DNA from: JAGVSZ01 sp019137045 | GTDB taxonomy: Bacteria; Pseudomonadota; Gammaproteobacteria; Burkholderiales; SG8-39 | DNA: 64,000 bases | Direction: 5' to 3' | NCBI GenBank assembly: GCA_046347635.1 | Contig: JAXMFT010000002.1 | Location: 372,001 to 436,000 of the forward strand | Shown: piece after piece, positions 19,913 through 29,110 of the stretch | Numbering within the stretch: position 1 is the stretch's first letter | How the letters are laid out: every line of letters starts with the position of its first letter | Translations under genes and position numbers: made by a program | The notes under the pieces: model-generated | The model's database searches: none | What the model was told of the DNA's origin: nothing | The model's input: the letters and a program-made list of their open reading frames with translations, nothing else

Positions 19913-20971
19913 ATGAAGATCTACTACTCGCCCCGGCAGCTCGCGCATCGCCCCCGGCAGTTCATGATGGCGGGGCGGCTCGTGCCGCACCTCGAGGTGC
20001 CGGAGCGCTGCGAGCGGCTGCTCGCGGCCGTGCAGCGCGCGAGCTACGTCGTGGACGAGCCGCGCGACGACTTCGGGCTGGAGTGGATCGCGCGCGTGCA
20101 CGAGCCGGGGTACCTCGAGTTCCTGCGCACCGCCTGGGCGCGCTGGACGGGGCTGACGAACCCCGGGCCCGAGATCCTGCCCAACGCGCATCCCTACCGC
20201 GGCGCGCACGACGACCTCGCTCCGCGCCGGCCGCCGCGCGCGGCCTCCCCGGTCGCGCAGGCGGGCTACTACATCGGCGACCTCGCTTCAGCGGTGGGCG
20301 CGGGCACCTGGGAGTCGGCGGTCGCGGCCGCCCACACCGCGCTCGCGGCGGCCGAGGCGCTGCTCGCGGGCGAGCACGCCGCATACGCGCTCTGCCGCCC
20401 GCCGGGCCACCACGCCGCGGCCGACCGCGCCGCGGGATTCTGCTACCTCAACAACGCGGCGATCGCGGCGGAGCTGCTGCGCACGCAGTTCGCGCGCGTC
20501 GCGATCCTCGACGTCGACGCCCACCACGGCGACGGCACGCAGTCGATCTTCTACCGGCGCGCCGACGTGCAGTTCGTCTCGATCCACACCGACCCGACCG
20601 GCTACTACCCGTTCTTCTCCGGCTACGCCGACGAGTACGGCGCGGGCGAGGGCGAGGGCTGCAACCTCAACATCCCGCTCGCGCGCGGGAGCGGCGACGC
20701 CGAGTATCTCGACGCTCTGGACGAGGCGCTGGAGGGGATCCGCGCGCACCGCTCGGAGGCGCTGGTGGTGTCGGCGGGCTTCGACGCGCACGAGCGCGAC
20801 CCGCTGTCCGCGCTGAAGGTCACGAACGACGGCTACCGGCGCATCGGCGACGCGATCGCGAGCCTCAAGCTCCCGACCGCGATCGTGCAGGAGGGCGGCT
20901 ACGGGCTCGAGCTCCTTGGCCAGAACCTGGTCGCTTTCCTCGGCGGGTTCAACCTCGGCAGCCGCCTGTAG
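19913..20971 (+). CDS. Histone deacetylase superfamily protein, acetylpolyamine amidohydrolase-like
   Basis: A zinc-dependent deacetylase of 352 residues. The metal and catalytic motifs are complete: CRPPGHHAAADRAAGFCYLNN (tandem His), DVDAHHGDGTQSIFY (Asp/His ligands) and SAGFDAHERDPLSAL (Asp), with EGGYGLELLGQN near the end. Length, the N-terminal MKIYYSPRQLAHRP and the YYPFFSGYADEYG segment fit the acetylpolyamine deacetylase branch better than AcuC. TACACT at 19848-19853 may be the -10. Confidence 0.87.
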   Translation: MKIYYSPRQLAHRPRQFMMAGRLVPHLEVPERCERLLAAVQRASYVVDEPRDDFGLEWIARVHEPGYLEFLRTAWARWTGLTNPGPEILPNAHPYRGAHDDLAPRRPPRAASPVAQAGYYIGDLASAVGAGTWESAVAAAHTALAAAEALLAGEHAAYALCRPPGHHAAADRAAGFCYLNNAAIAAELLRTQFARVAILDVDAHHGDGTQSIFYRRADVQFVSIHTDPTGYYPFFSGYADEYGAGEGEGCNLNIPLARGSGDAEYLDALDEALEGIRAHRSEALVVSAGFDAHERDPLSALKVTNDGYRRIGDAIASLKLPTAIVQEGGYGLELLGQNLVAFLGGFNLGSRL

Positions 20972-21053
20972 CGCCCCACCGCGCGGCGCGGGCGCAAGGC
21001 GCACGCACCGCTGTGGCTAGAATACTGTTCCCGCACACGACCGCTTCGCGCCC

Positions 21054-22265
21054 ATGCCTGCGATCAGCCGCCGCACCGCCGACCTCGGCACCGAGAACGC
21101 CTTCGTGGTGCTCGCGGAGGTGACCGCGCTCCTGCGGCAGGGGCGCGACGTCATCTCGTTCTGCATCGGCCAGCCGGACTTCGCGACGCCGGCGCACATC
21201 CAGGACGCCGCGATCGAGGCGATCCGCGACGGCCGGCACGGGTACACGCCGTCGGCCGGGATCGACGCGCTGCGCGAGGCGGCCGCGCACTACCTGGGGC
21301 GCATGCGGGGCGTCGCGGTCGCGCCCGACGAGGTGGTGGTCGGCGCGGGCGCGAAGCCGTTCATCGCGTACTCGATTCTCTCGACCACCGACTACGGGGT
21401 CGGCGACGAGGTGATCTACCCGAATCCCGGCTTCCCGATCTACGAGTCGCAGATCAAGGCGCACGGGGCCGTGCCGGTGCCGCTGCCCCTGCGGGAGGCG
21501 CGCAACTTCGCCTTCGACCCGGCCGACCTGGAGGCCAGGCTCTCCCCGCGCACGAAGCTCCTGATCCTCAACTCGCCGCACAACCCGACCGGCGGCATCC
21601 TCGCCCGGAAGGACCTCGAGGACATCGCGGCGATCCTCCGCCGCCACCCCGCGGTCTGGGTGTACGCGGACGAGATCTACTCGCGCCTGTGCTACGAAGG
21701 CGAGTTCGCCTCGATCGCGTCGCTCCCGGGCATGTACGAGCGCACGATCATCTGCGACGGCGCGTCGAAGACCTGGGCGATGACCGGGTGGCGGCTCGGG
21801 TTCGCGTCGAACCCGGTGCTCGCCCCGCAGTTCGTGCGCTGGGTGACGAACACCGACTCGTGCGCCTCGCAGATCACCCAGTGGGCCGCCGTGCAGGCGA
21901 TCAACGGCCCGCAGGACGAGGCCGAGGCGATGCGCGCGTCGTTCATCGAGCGCCGCGATCTCATCGTGCGGCTGCTGAACGACGCACCGGGGGTGACCTG
22001 CAAGACCCCGGGCGGGGCGTTCTACGCCTGGCCGAACGTGACCGAGGCGTGCCGCATGATCGGGGCCGCGGACTCGGAGGAGTTCCGCAAGCGCCTGCTG
22101 CACGAGGCCGGCGTCGCGGTGCTCGCCGACATCCACTTCGGCGCGCGCGTGCCGGGCGAGGGGCAGCACGTGCGCTTCAGCTACGCCGCCTCGCCCCAGG
22201 CGATCGAGGCGGGCGTGGCGCGGATGGCGGACTTCATCCGGAAGAACACGCGCCGGGCGGCATGA
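21054..22265 (+). CDS. PLP-dependent aminotransferase, class I/II (aspartate aminotransferase-like)
   Basis: A 403-residue fold-type I enzyme. FCIGQPDFATPAHIQDAA is the N-terminal substrate region, LNSPHNPTGG the cofactor-contacting Asn, YADEIYSRL the Asp/Tyr pair, and SKTWAMTGWRLG carries the Schiff-base Lys with the phosphate-binding residues. HVRFSYAAS includes the substrate-carboxylate Arg. The donor/acceptor pair cannot be fixed; aspartate/prephenate-type and alanine-type enzymes look alike. TAGAAT at 21018-21023 resembles a -10 hexamer 31 bp before the start. Confidence 0.88.
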   Translation: MPAISRRTADLGTENAFVVLAEVTALLRQGRDVISFCIGQPDFATPAHIQDAAIEAIRDGRHGYTPSAGIDALREAAAHYLGRMRGVAVAPDEVVVGAGAKPFIAYSILSTTDYGVGDEVIYPNPGFPIYESQIKAHGAVPVPLPLREARNFAFDPADLEARLSPRTKLLILNSPHNPTGGILARKDLEDIAAILRRHPAVWVYADEIYSRLCYEGEFASIASLPGMYERTIICDGASKTWAMTGWRLGFASNPVLAPQFVRWVTNTDSCASQITQWAAVQAINGPQDEAEAMRASFIERRDLIVRLLNDAPGVTCKTPGGAFYAWPNVTEACRMIGAADSEEFRKRLLHEAGVAVLADIHFGARVPGEGQHVRFSYAASPQAIEAGVARMADFIRKNTRRAA

Positions 22266-22353
22266 GCGCGGCCCGGACACCGGTCGTCGGCGTCGCCGCT
22301 GCGCAGCTGCGCGCCGCGCGCGGCCGTCGGCTCGACGCGCTGGGGCAGTCCGG

Positions 22354-22920
22354 ATGACCCGCCTCACGCGCGCGCTCGCCCTGGCCGGCGCGTTCGTCGC
22401 GAGCGGGCCCGCGCTCGGCGAAGCGGTGGACATCTGCTTCAACTACGGCTGCCGGGACGTGGCGAGCATCCGGTTCGACTCCGACGTGCTAGGGGAGGTC
22501 GGGCGCCTGTTCGACGGCGTCGCCTCGCCCGCGGCCGAGCGCGCGGCGGTCGCCCAGGCGCTGGGCGCGTTCTCCCTCCAGGCCGCCTTGCAGAGCCCGA
22601 CCTGGCGCGACCGCGGCGGCAACCTCGACGACGACGAGGTCGACGGCCGGATGGACTGCATCGACCACTCGCGGAACACGAGCGCGTACCTCGCGCTGCT
22701 CGAGCGCAAGGGCTGGTTGCGCTTCCACGCCGTCGGCGACCGGGTGCAGCGCGGCTGGATCTTCACCGTCCACTGGGGCGCGCAGCTGAGCGAGCCGGAC
22801 GGCGCGCGCTGGGTCGTGGACACGTGGTTCCACGACCCCGGCGCCGACGCCGTCATCTATCCGCTGGAGCGCTGGCTGGCCGGCGCCCGGCCGCCCGGCA
22901 CCGGGCCCCTGCGCTTCTAG
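22354..22920 (+). CDS. Conserved secreted protein of unknown function
   Basis: A 188-residue product with a signal peptide (MTRLTRALALAGAFVASGPALG, cleavage near residue 22). Cys residues in DICFNYGCRD and DCIDHSRNTSAYL, an Asp-rich stretch (GGNLDDDEVDG) and a C-terminal WVVDTWFHDPGADAVIYPLERW are the visible features. The HSRNTSAYLALLERKGWLRFH block looks like a conserved core. It lies between an aminotransferase and mnmA, only 4 bp before the latter. I do not recognise a characterised family. Confidence 0.7.
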   Translation: MTRLTRALALAGAFVASGPALGEAVDICFNYGCRDVASIRFDSDVLGEVGRLFDGVASPAAERAAVAQALGAFSLQAALQSPTWRDRGGNLDDDEVDGRMDCIDHSRNTSAYLALLERKGWLRFHAVGDRVQRGWIFTVHWGAQLSEPDGARWVVDTWFHDPGADAVIYPLERWLAGARPPGTGPLRF

Positions 22921-22924
22921 CCCC

Positions 22925-24001
22925 ATGTCCGCCGAGCGCATCGTGGTCGGCATGTCCGGTGGCGTCGACTCGTCGGTCGCCGCGCTGCTGCTCAAACGCG
23001 CGGGACACGAAGTCGTCGGCCTGTTCATGAAGAACTGGGAGGACGACGACGACGACGAATACTGCTCGACGCGCCAGGACCTGGTCGACGTCGCCGCGGT
23101 CGCGGACCTCCTAGGAATCGAGCTCGACGTCGTCAACTTCGCCGCCGCGTACCGCGAGCGGGTGTTCGCGGAGTTCCTGCGCGAGTACGCCGCCGGCCGC
23201 ACGCCCAACCCGGACGTCCTCTGCAACGCCGAGATCAAGTTCAAGGCGTTCCTCGACCATGCGCTCGCGCTCGGCGCGAGCCGGATCGCGACCGGGCACT
23301 ACGCCGGCGTGCGCGCGCGCGACGGGCGGTTCGAGCTGCTGAAGGGCGCCGACCCGGCCAAGGACCAGAGCTACTTCCTGCACCGCCTGACCCAGGCGCA
23401 GCTCGCGCGCGTGGCGTTCCCGCTCGAGCGGCTGCGCAAGACCGAGGTGCGGCGCATCGCGCACGAGGCCGGCCTGCCGGTCGCGGAGAAGAAGGACTCG
23501 ACCGGCATCTGCTTCATCGGCGAGCGCCCGTTCCGCGCCTTCCTCAACCGCTACCTGCCGCACCGGCGCGGTCCGATGAAGACCCCCGCAGGGCGCGTGG
23601 TCGGGGAGCACGTCGGGCTCGCGTTCCACACCATCGGGCAGCGCTCGGGGCTCGGCATCGGCGGGACGAAGGGGGGCGACGGCGCGCCGTGGTACGTCGC
23701 GGGAAAGGACCTGGCGGCCAACGCGCTGATCGTCGTGCAGGGGCACGACCATCCCCTGCTGTCGCGCCGCGCGCTCGTGGCGGCGGATCTCGCGTGGGTG
23801 GCGGGCGCACCGCCGCCGACCGGCGCGACCTACGGCGGGAAGATCCGCTATCGCCAGGCCGACGCCGCCTGCCGCATCGCGGCGCAGGACGCGGAGCGCT
23901 GCGAGATCGAGTTCGAAGAGCCCCAGTGGGCCGTCGCCCCGGGTCAGTCGGTGGTGCTGTACAGCGGGGAGGTGTGCCTCGGGGGCGGGGTGATCCAGTG
24001 A
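22925..24001 (+). CDS. mnmA: tRNA-specific 2-thiouridylase
   Basis: Installs the 2-thio group at U34 of tRNA-Lys, Glu and Gln. The 358-residue product has the PP-loop GMSGGVDSSVAALLL, the first catalytic Cys in NPDVLCNAEIKFK and the second in STGICFIGERPF, then the C-terminal beta-barrel (SVVLYSGEVCLGGGVI). Length and motif spacing are standard. It starts 4 bp after the secreted-protein gene, so the two probably share a transcript, and it converges on the GST gene. Confidence 0.95.
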   Translation: MSAERIVVGMSGGVDSSVAALLLKRAGHEVVGLFMKNWEDDDDDEYCSTRQDLVDVAAVADLLGIELDVVNFAAAYRERVFAEFLREYAAGRTPNPDVLCNAEIKFKAFLDHALALGASRIATGHYAGVRARDGRFELLKGADPAKDQSYFLHRLTQAQLARVAFPLERLRKTEVRRIAHEAGLPVAEKKDSTGICFIGERPFRAFLNRYLPHRRGPMKTPAGRVVGEHVGLAFHTIGQRSGLGIGGTKGGDGAPWYVAGKDLAANALIVVQGHDHPLLSRRALVAADLAWVAGAPPPTGATYGGKIRYRQADAACRIAAQDAERCEIEFEEPQWAVAPGQSVVLYSGEVCLGGGVIQ

Positions 24002-24013
24002 ACCCCGCGCGCG

Positions 24014-24622
24014 CTACTCGCGCGGGGCGGTTTCGGCGAAGCTCGGCCGCTCGGCGAGCTTCACCGCGAGCCGCGCGAGGTTCGGCCGGTCCTTGCGCCA
24101 CTCGAGCTGCGGAAAGCGGAAGTCGAACCAGCCCACGCACGCGCCCACCGCGACGTCGGCGAGGGTGAACGCGGCGCCATGGCACCAGGGGCGGGTGCCG
24201 ATCTGGATGTCCATCGCGTCGAGGCTGCGCGCCACCTTGCCCATCTGGCGGTCGATCCAAGACGCGCTGCGCTCGGCGGCGGGACGCTGGCCCTCCAGCC
24301 GCGCGAGCACGCCCGCGTCGAGCGCGCCGTCGGCGAGCGCCTCCCAGCGGCGCACCTCGATGCGCTCCCGGTTGTCGGCCGGGATCAGCTTGCCGATGGG
24401 CGAGACCGAGTCGAGGAACTCGCAGATCACGCGCGAGTCGTAGAGCGCCGTCCCGTCGTCCAGGACGAGCACCGGCACCTTGCCGAGCGGGTTGTAGTCG
24501 GGCACCGGATTCTCCGGCGCCCAGACGTTGTGCGGCTCCCACGCGTACTCGACGCGTTTCTCGGCGGCGACGATGCGCGCCTTGCGGACGTACGGGCTGG
24601 TGAGCGAGCCGATGAGCTTCAT
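24014..24622 (-). CDS. Glutathione S-transferase family protein
   Basis: A 202-residue GST. The thioredoxin-like N-domain reads MKLIGSLTSPYVRKARIVAAEK, with the active-site Ser in SPYVRK, cis-Pro in GKVPVLVLDDG and the glutathione contact YDSRVICEFLD. The all-helical C-domain ends with WRKDRPNLARLAVKLAERPSF. It resembles the YfcF/YibF-like bacterial GSTs without a known physiological substrate. It is single, convergent with mnmA and divergent from purB. Confidence 0.88.
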   Translation of the reverse strand: MKLIGSLTSPYVRKARIVAAEKRVEYAWEPHNVWAPENPVPDYNPLGKVPVLVLDDGTALYDSRVICEFLDSVSPIGKLIPADNRERIEVRRWEALADGALDAGVLARLEGQRPAAERSASWIDRQMGKVARSLDAMDIQIGTRPWCHGAAFTLADVAVGACVGWFDFRFPQLEWRKDRPNLARLAVKLAERPSFAETAPRE

Positions 24623-24747
24623 TTGGGCGGGGCGACGGGGCGGGAACGCTCGAGCGACGACGCCGGATTATATACGCGCGCCTCGCGCGCAGGCGGTGCG
24701 CAGGGGGGCGCGTGGTAGACTCGACCGCGCCCGCTTCCGCCCGCACG

Positions 24748-26115
24748 ATGCCGCTCTCCGCGCTCACCGCGATCTCGCCGCTCGACGGCCGGTACGCGCG
24801 CAGCCTCGAGCCGCTGCGGCCGTGGGCGAGCGAGCTCGCGCTGATGCGGGCGCGGGTCCGGGTGGAGGTCGAGTGGCTGCTCGCGCTCGGCGCGGAACCG
24901 GGGGTGGCCGAGGTCGCGCCCTTCGCGCCCGCCGCGGCGGCGAAGCTGCGCGGCCTGGCGCAGGCCTTCGCCGAGGCCGACGGCGAACGCGTGAAAGCGA
25001 TCGAGGGCCGGACGAACCACGACGTCAAGGCGATCGAGTACTGGATCCGCGAGCGCGTCGCGGGCGACGAAGCGCTCGAGCGCGCGAGCGCGTTCATCCA
25101 TTTCGCCTGCACCTCCGAGGACGTCAACAACCTCGCGTACGCGCTGCTCGTGCGCGGCGCGCGCGACGAGGCGCTCCTGCCGGCGATCGACCGGCTCGTC
25201 GACCGGCTGGCGGGACTCGCGCGCGAGCACGCCGACGCCGCCATGCTCGCGCGCACGCACGGCCAGCCCGCGACGCCCACCACGCTCGGCAAGGAGCTCG
25301 CGAACGTGGTCGCCCGGCTGCGGCGCGCGCGCGCGCGGCTCGCCGCGGTGCGGCTCACCGGCAAGGCGAACGGCGCGGTGGGCAACTACAACGCGCACCT
25401 CGCCGCGTACCCGCAGGTCGACTGGGAGGCGTTCGCGCGCCGGTTCGTCGAGTCGCTCGGGCTGGAGTTCAACCCGTACACGACCCAGATCGAGCCGCAC
25501 GACGCGCTCGCCGAGGCGTTCGACGCGCTCGCGCGGCTGAACACCGTCCTCGTCGACCTCGACCGCGACGTGTGGGGCTACATCGCGCTCGGCTACTTCC
25601 GGCAGAAGGTGGTGGCAGGCGAGGTGGGCTCGTCGACGATGCCGCACAAGGTGAACCCGATCGACTTCGAGAACTCGGAGGGCAACCTCGGCGTGGCGAA
25701 CGCGCTCCTGCGCCACCTCGCCGACCGGCTGCCGCTGTCGCGCTGGCAGCGCGACCTCACCGACTCGACCGTGCTGCGCAACGTCGGGGTGGCGTTCGGG
25801 CACAGCCTGCTCGGCTACGTCGCGTGCGTGCGCGGCCTGGACAAGCTCGAAGTGGACCGCACGCGGCTCGCGGCCGACCTCGAGGCGAACTGGGAGGTGC
25901 TCGCCGAGGCGGTGCAGACGGTGATGCGCCGCCACGGCATCGAGGACGCGTACGAGCAGCTGAAGGACCTCACGCGCGGCGCCCGGGTCACGCCCGCGGC
26001 GCTGCGCGCGTTCATCGGCGGGCTCGCCCTTCCCGAGGACGCGAAGGCGCGGCTGCTCGCGCTCGCGCCCGCGACCTACACCGGCAAGGCGGCCGAGCTC
26101 GCGCGCCGGGTCTGA
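24748..26115 (+). CDS. purB: Adenylosuccinate lyase
   Basis: Acts twice in purine synthesis, cleaving SAICAR and adenylosuccinate. The 455-residue product matches the length of the E. coli enzyme. SPLDGRYARSLEPLRPWASE opens the protein, HFACTSEDVNNLAYA and ARTHGQPATPTTLGKELAN hold the catalytic His region, and GSSTMPHKVNPIDFENSEGN is the family signature. ATG 24748 is preferred to an in-frame start at 24712 because TAGACT (24715-24720) looks like the -10 of this gene and would leave the upstream codon untranscribed. Confidence 0.94.
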   Translation: MPLSALTAISPLDGRYARSLEPLRPWASELALMRARVRVEVEWLLALGAEPGVAEVAPFAPAAAAKLRGLAQAFAEADGERVKAIEGRTNHDVKAIEYWIRERVAGDEALERASAFIHFACTSEDVNNLAYALLVRGARDEALLPAIDRLVDRLAGLAREHADAAMLARTHGQPATPTTLGKELANVVARLRRARARLAAVRLTGKANGAVGNYNAHLAAYPQVDWEAFARRFVESLGLEFNPYTTQIEPHDALAEAFDALARLNTVLVDLDRDVWGYIALGYFRQKVVAGEVGSSTMPHKVNPIDFENSEGNLGVANALLRHLADRLPLSRWQRDLTDSTVLRNVGVAFGHSLLGYVACVRGLDKLEVDRTRLAADLEANWEVLAEAVQTVMRRHGIEDAYEQLKDLTRGARVTPAALRAFIGGLALPEDAKARLLALAPATYTGKAAELARRV

Positions 26116-26122
26116 GCGCGCG

Positions 26123-26701
26123 GTGAGCCCGGCGGACGCTCGCTACGATCGCGTCGCGATCGCGCTCCACTGGCTGATCGCGGGCGCGCTCTTCGTCACC
26201 TTCCCGCTCGGACTGTACATGGCCGACCTGCCGCTCTCGCCGCGCAGGCTCGAGCTCGCCTCGTACCACAGGTGGATCGGAGTCACGGTGTTCGGGCTGA
26301 TGAGCGTGCGCCTCGGCTGGCGCCTCAGGCACCGCCCCCCGCCGCTCCCGCCGATGCCTGCGTGGCAGCGGCGCGCCGCGATCGCGACCCACTGGGCGCT
26401 CTACGCCCTGTTGCTCTCGATCCCCCTCTCGGGGTGGCTTTACAGCTCGGCGGTGGGTGTGCCGACGGTCTACCTCGGGCGGTGGCCGCTGCCGGACCTG
26501 GTCGGCGAGGACGAGACGCTCGCGGAGGGCTTCAGGCTCGCGCACGTCGCGCTCAATTTCTCGCTGCTCGCGCTCGTGATCGTCCATGTCGCGGCCGCGA
26601 TCAGGCACCAGTTCGTCGATCGCGACGGCCTGATCGCGCGCATGCTGCCGGGGCGTGCCTACTTCGGCTCGTCGGGCAGCGGCGGCAGCGTGCGCAGATA
26701 G
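26123..26701 (+). CDS. Cytochrome b561
   Basis: A di-heme b-type inner-membrane cytochrome of 192 residues with four hydrophobic helices. The heme-ligand His candidates are in ALHWLIAG (helix 1), SYHRWIGVTV (helix 2), ATHWALYALLL (helix 3) and VIVHVAAAIRHQF (helix 4), the CybB/YodB pattern. GTG 26123 lies 7 bp after purB. The 3' end overlaps the convergent cytochrome c gene by 43 bp. The pairing with two c-type cytochromes suggests a local electron-transfer set. Confidence 0.87.
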   Translation: MSPADARYDRVAIALHWLIAGALFVTFPLGLYMADLPLSPRRLELASYHRWIGVTVFGLMSVRLGWRLRHRPPPLPPMPAWQRRAAIATHWALYALLLSIPLSGWLYSSAVGVPTVYLGRWPLPDLVGEDETLAEGFRLAHVALNFSLLALVIVHVAAAIRHQFVDRDGLIARMLPGRAYFGSSGSGGSVRR

Positions 26702-27531
26702 GCGATCACGGCGGCGAGATCGGCGGGCGTGAGCTTGCTCGTGGTGTTGGTCACGACTTCGCCCATCGCGTCGGCGAGGACGTCGCCGTCGGGCGTGATC
26801 CCGGTCTTGAGCACGTCCTCGAGCTCCTTGTCGCTCGACTTCTTCAGGCGCGTCGGGGTCAGGTTGGGGATGCTCTTCCCCTCGGGCCCCTTGCCGCCGG
26901 CGAGGTAGCGGTCCTTCTTCGGGCCGCCGAGGAAGTCGCGCGGCGTGTGGCACTCCCCGCAGTGGCCGAGCGCCTGGACGAGGTAGGCCCCGCGATTGAC
27001 CGCCGCGGAGGCCTGCGGGTCGGGGACGAAGGGGCCGGGCGTGAAGTAGAGCCACTTCCACGCGCTCACCGGGAGCCGCCAGCGGTAGAGGACACCGAGC
27101 TCGTGCGGCCTGCTCGGCTGCGCGCTGGGCGCAAGGGTGCGCAGGTACGCCCACATGTCGCGCAGGTCCGCGTCCGCGATCTTCGTGAACGAGGGGTACG
27201 GGAACGCCGGGAAGTAGTTCGCCCCGTCGGGCCGCACGCCTTCGCGCATCGCACGCACGAAGTCCGCTTCGGTCCAGCGCCCGATCCCGGCCTCGGGATG
27301 CGGCGTGATGTTCGGCCCGTAGAAGGTGCCGAACGGCGTCTCGAGCGCGCGGCCGCCGGCGAACGGGACGGCGCCGTCCTTCTTTTCGGTGTGGCAGCCC
27401 AGGCAGCCGCCCGCGCTGACGAGGTACTCGCCGCGCTGCGCGTCGCCCTGCTGCGCGCCAGAGGGGACGGGCGCGAGCAGGGGCAGCGCAACCAGGCCGA
27501 GCTTCAAGGCGGTACCGGGACGGATCTGCAT
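26659..27531 (-). CDS. Periplasmic diheme cytochrome c
   Basis: A 290-residue secreted cytochrome. The signal peptide (MQIRPGTALKLGLVALPLLAPVPSGA) precedes two CxxCH heme sites, CLGCH near residue 43 and CGECH near residue 190, each in a class I cytochrome c domain with PNITPHPEAGIGRW and IPNLTPTRLKKS. The layout resembles the cytochrome subunits of gluconate/alcohol dehydrogenases and related diheme carriers. A strong terminator separates it from the cytochrome c' gene upstream, so expression may be partly independent. Confidence 0.88.
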   Translation of the reverse strand: MQIRPGTALKLGLVALPLLAPVPSGAQQGDAQRGEYLVSAGGCLGCHTEKKDGAVPFAGGRALETPFGTFYGPNITPHPEAGIGRWTEADFVRAMREGVRPDGANYFPAFPYPSFTKIADADLRDMWAYLRTLAPSAQPSRPHELGVLYRWRLPVSAWKWLYFTPGPFVPDPQASAAVNRGAYLVQALGHCGECHTPRDFLGGPKKDRYLAGGKGPEGKSIPNLTPTRLKKSSDKELEDVLKTGITPDGDVLADAMGEVVTNTTSKLTPADLAAVIAYLRTLPPLPDEPK

Positions 27532-27540
27532 GGTGCCCTC

Positions 27541-27574
27541 AAAAAACGGACAACCCCGCCGCAGCGGGGTTGTC
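27541..27574 (-). terminator. Rho-independent terminator after the cytochrome c' gene
   Basis: On the minus strand an 11-bp perfect stem (GACAACCCCGC with GCGGGGTTGTC, tetraloop at 27560-27563) is followed two bases later by six T residues (27546-27541). It lies 18 bp beyond the cytochrome c' stop and just upstream of the diheme cytochrome start, so it either ends the first transcript or attenuates the second gene. Confidence 0.9.
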
Positions 27575-27591
27575 GCCGGCCGCGGGTGGCG

Positions 27592-28050
27592 TTATCGCTT
27601 CTCGCGGAAGTTGTCGTGGCAGCCGCCGCACGCCTTGCCGACGTCGCCGATCGCCGCCTTGGTCTTCGCCTCGTCGCCGCCCTTGCTGACGGTCACGAGG
27701 CTGGCGACCGCGGTCTGCAGGTGGTCCTGCGCCTGCTTGAACTTCGCCGCATCGCTCCAGACCGCGGGCAGGGCGTGGCTCTTCTCGCCCTTGGTGCCCT
27801 CGGCGAAGCCGTCCCAGGGCATCTTCGCGAGCACCTCCAGGTAGCCGGCGTTGCGGGCGACCACGGCCGCATCGAAGGGCACGGCGCCCTTGAGCATGCC
27901 GCCGAGCGGCCCGAAGTACTTGCCGATCAGCGTCATGGCCGACTGCCGCTGCTTGACCAGCACTTCCGGCTTGACCTGCGCGAGCGCGGTGGCCGCGACG
28001 CCCGCGCCCAGGGCGAGCGCGACCGCGGCGGCTACGAGCTTCCTCTTCAT
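27592..28050 (-). CDS. Cytochrome c' (class II c-type cytochrome)
   Basis: A 152-residue periplasmic cytochrome. The signal peptide MKRKLVAAAVALALGAGVAATALA is followed by a four-helix-bundle sequence (KQRQSAMTLIGKYFGPLGGMLKG) and a single C-terminal heme site CGGCHDNFREKR, the arrangement of class II cytochromes. These bind NO and are common in denitrifiers, where they buffer nitrosative stress. ATG 28050 has a strong GGAGGAG seven bases upstream. An in-frame ATG 57 bp further upstream is rejected because it would bury the signal peptide. Confidence 0.9.
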   Translation of the reverse strand: MKRKLVAAAVALALGAGVAATALAQVKPEVLVKQRQSAMTLIGKYFGPLGGMLKGAVPFDAAVVARNAGYLEVLAKMPWDGFAEGTKGEKSHALPAVWSDAAKFKQAQDHLQTAVASLVTVSKGGDEAKTKAAIGDVGKACGGCHDNFREKR

Positions 28051-28160
28051 CCGTTTCTCCTCCTGATGGGTGGGGGTCGAGTTGCTGCTACGGCCGGGCC
28101 GCGGCATCGGATGCTATAACAGCGACCGGAGGCGGTCTATTCCGCGCCCGAGGCGGCCTG

Positions 28161-29093
28161 CTAGACGACCGCCTCCTGCTTGCGCTCCCTGACCGGCTTG
28201 ACCAGGTCCTCGCGCTTCACCCCCAGCCAGCGCACGAGCGGCGCCATGACCAGCACCGAGGAATAGATCCCGAACAGGATGCCGATCGTCAGCGCGAGCG
28301 CGAAGTAGTGCAGCGCCGGCCCGCCGAACAGCAGCATCGAGAGCACCATGACCTGGGTGCTGCCGTGGGTGATGATGGTGCGCGAGATGGTGCTGGTGAT
28401 CGCGTTGTCGATGATCTGGTCGATCGGCGCCTTCCGCATCTTGCGGAAGTTCTCGCGGATCCGGTCGGCGATCACCACCGACTCGTTCACCGAGTAGCCG
28501 AGGATCGCGAGCACCGCGGCCAGCACCGGCAGCGAGAACTCCCACTGGAAGAAGGCGAAGAAGCCGAGGATGATCACCACGTCGTGCAGGTTGGCGATGA
28601 TCGCGGCGACGCCGAACTTCCACTCGAAACGCAGCGCGAGGTAGGCGACGATGCCGAGCGCGGTGATGAGCAGCGCGAGCGCGCCGTTCTCGGCCAGCTC
28701 GCGGCCGACCTGGGGCCCCACGAACTCCACGCGCCGCAGCTGCGCCGTCTTGTCGTCGGCCGCGAGCGTCGCCATCACTTCCTTGGACAGGTCCGCGCTG
28801 GTCTGGCCGGCCTTGAGCGGCATGCGGATCAGCACGTCGCGCGAGCTGCCGAAGGTCTGCACCTGGGTGTCGGTGTGGCCGGCCTTCTCGAGCGCGGCGC
28901 GCACGCGGTCGATCTCGGCCGGATGGTCGTAGCTCACCTCCATCACCGTGCCGCCGGTGAACTCGATCGAGAAGTGCAGCCCCTTGGTGGCGAGGAAGAA
29001 CACCGCGAGGAGGAAGGTGACGAAGGAGATGATGTTGAAGTACAGCGCATACCGCATGAACGGTATGTCGCGCCGGATCTTGAAGAACTCCAT
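28161..29093 (-). CDS. secF: Protein translocase subunit SecF
   Basis: Inner-membrane partner of SecD in proton-driven late steps of Sec export. The 310-residue protein has six helices. MEFFKIRRDIPFMRYALYFN opens it, GLHFSIEFTGGTVMEV follows the first helix, and GYSVNESVVIADRIRENFRK with TSTISRTIITHGSTQVMV are the conserved SecF segments of the later helices. It ends the queA-tgt-yajC-secD-secF run, 17 bp after secD. Confidence 0.96.
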   Translation of the reverse strand: MEFFKIRRDIPFMRYALYFNIISFVTFLLAVFFLATKGLHFSIEFTGGTVMEVSYDHPAEIDRVRAALEKAGHTDTQVQTFGSSRDVLIRMPLKAGQTSADLSKEVMATLAADDKTAQLRRVEFVGPQVGRELAENGALALLITALGIVAYLALRFEWKFGVAAIIANLHDVVIILGFFAFFQWEFSLPVLAAVLAILGYSVNESVVIADRIRENFRKMRKAPIDQIIDNAITSTISRTIITHGSTQVMVLSMLLFGGPALHYFALALTIGILFGIYSSVLVMAPLVRWLGVKREDLVKPVRERKQEAVV

Positions 29094-29110
29094 GTGCGTT
29101 CCCTACCGCG

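Noticed and set aside
22262..22357. 31-codon ORF overlapping the aminotransferase stop as ATGA
   Set aside because: Composition is Arg/Ala-rich, no hydrophobic or conserved pattern is seen, and it runs into the next gene's start. The overlap alone is not enough.
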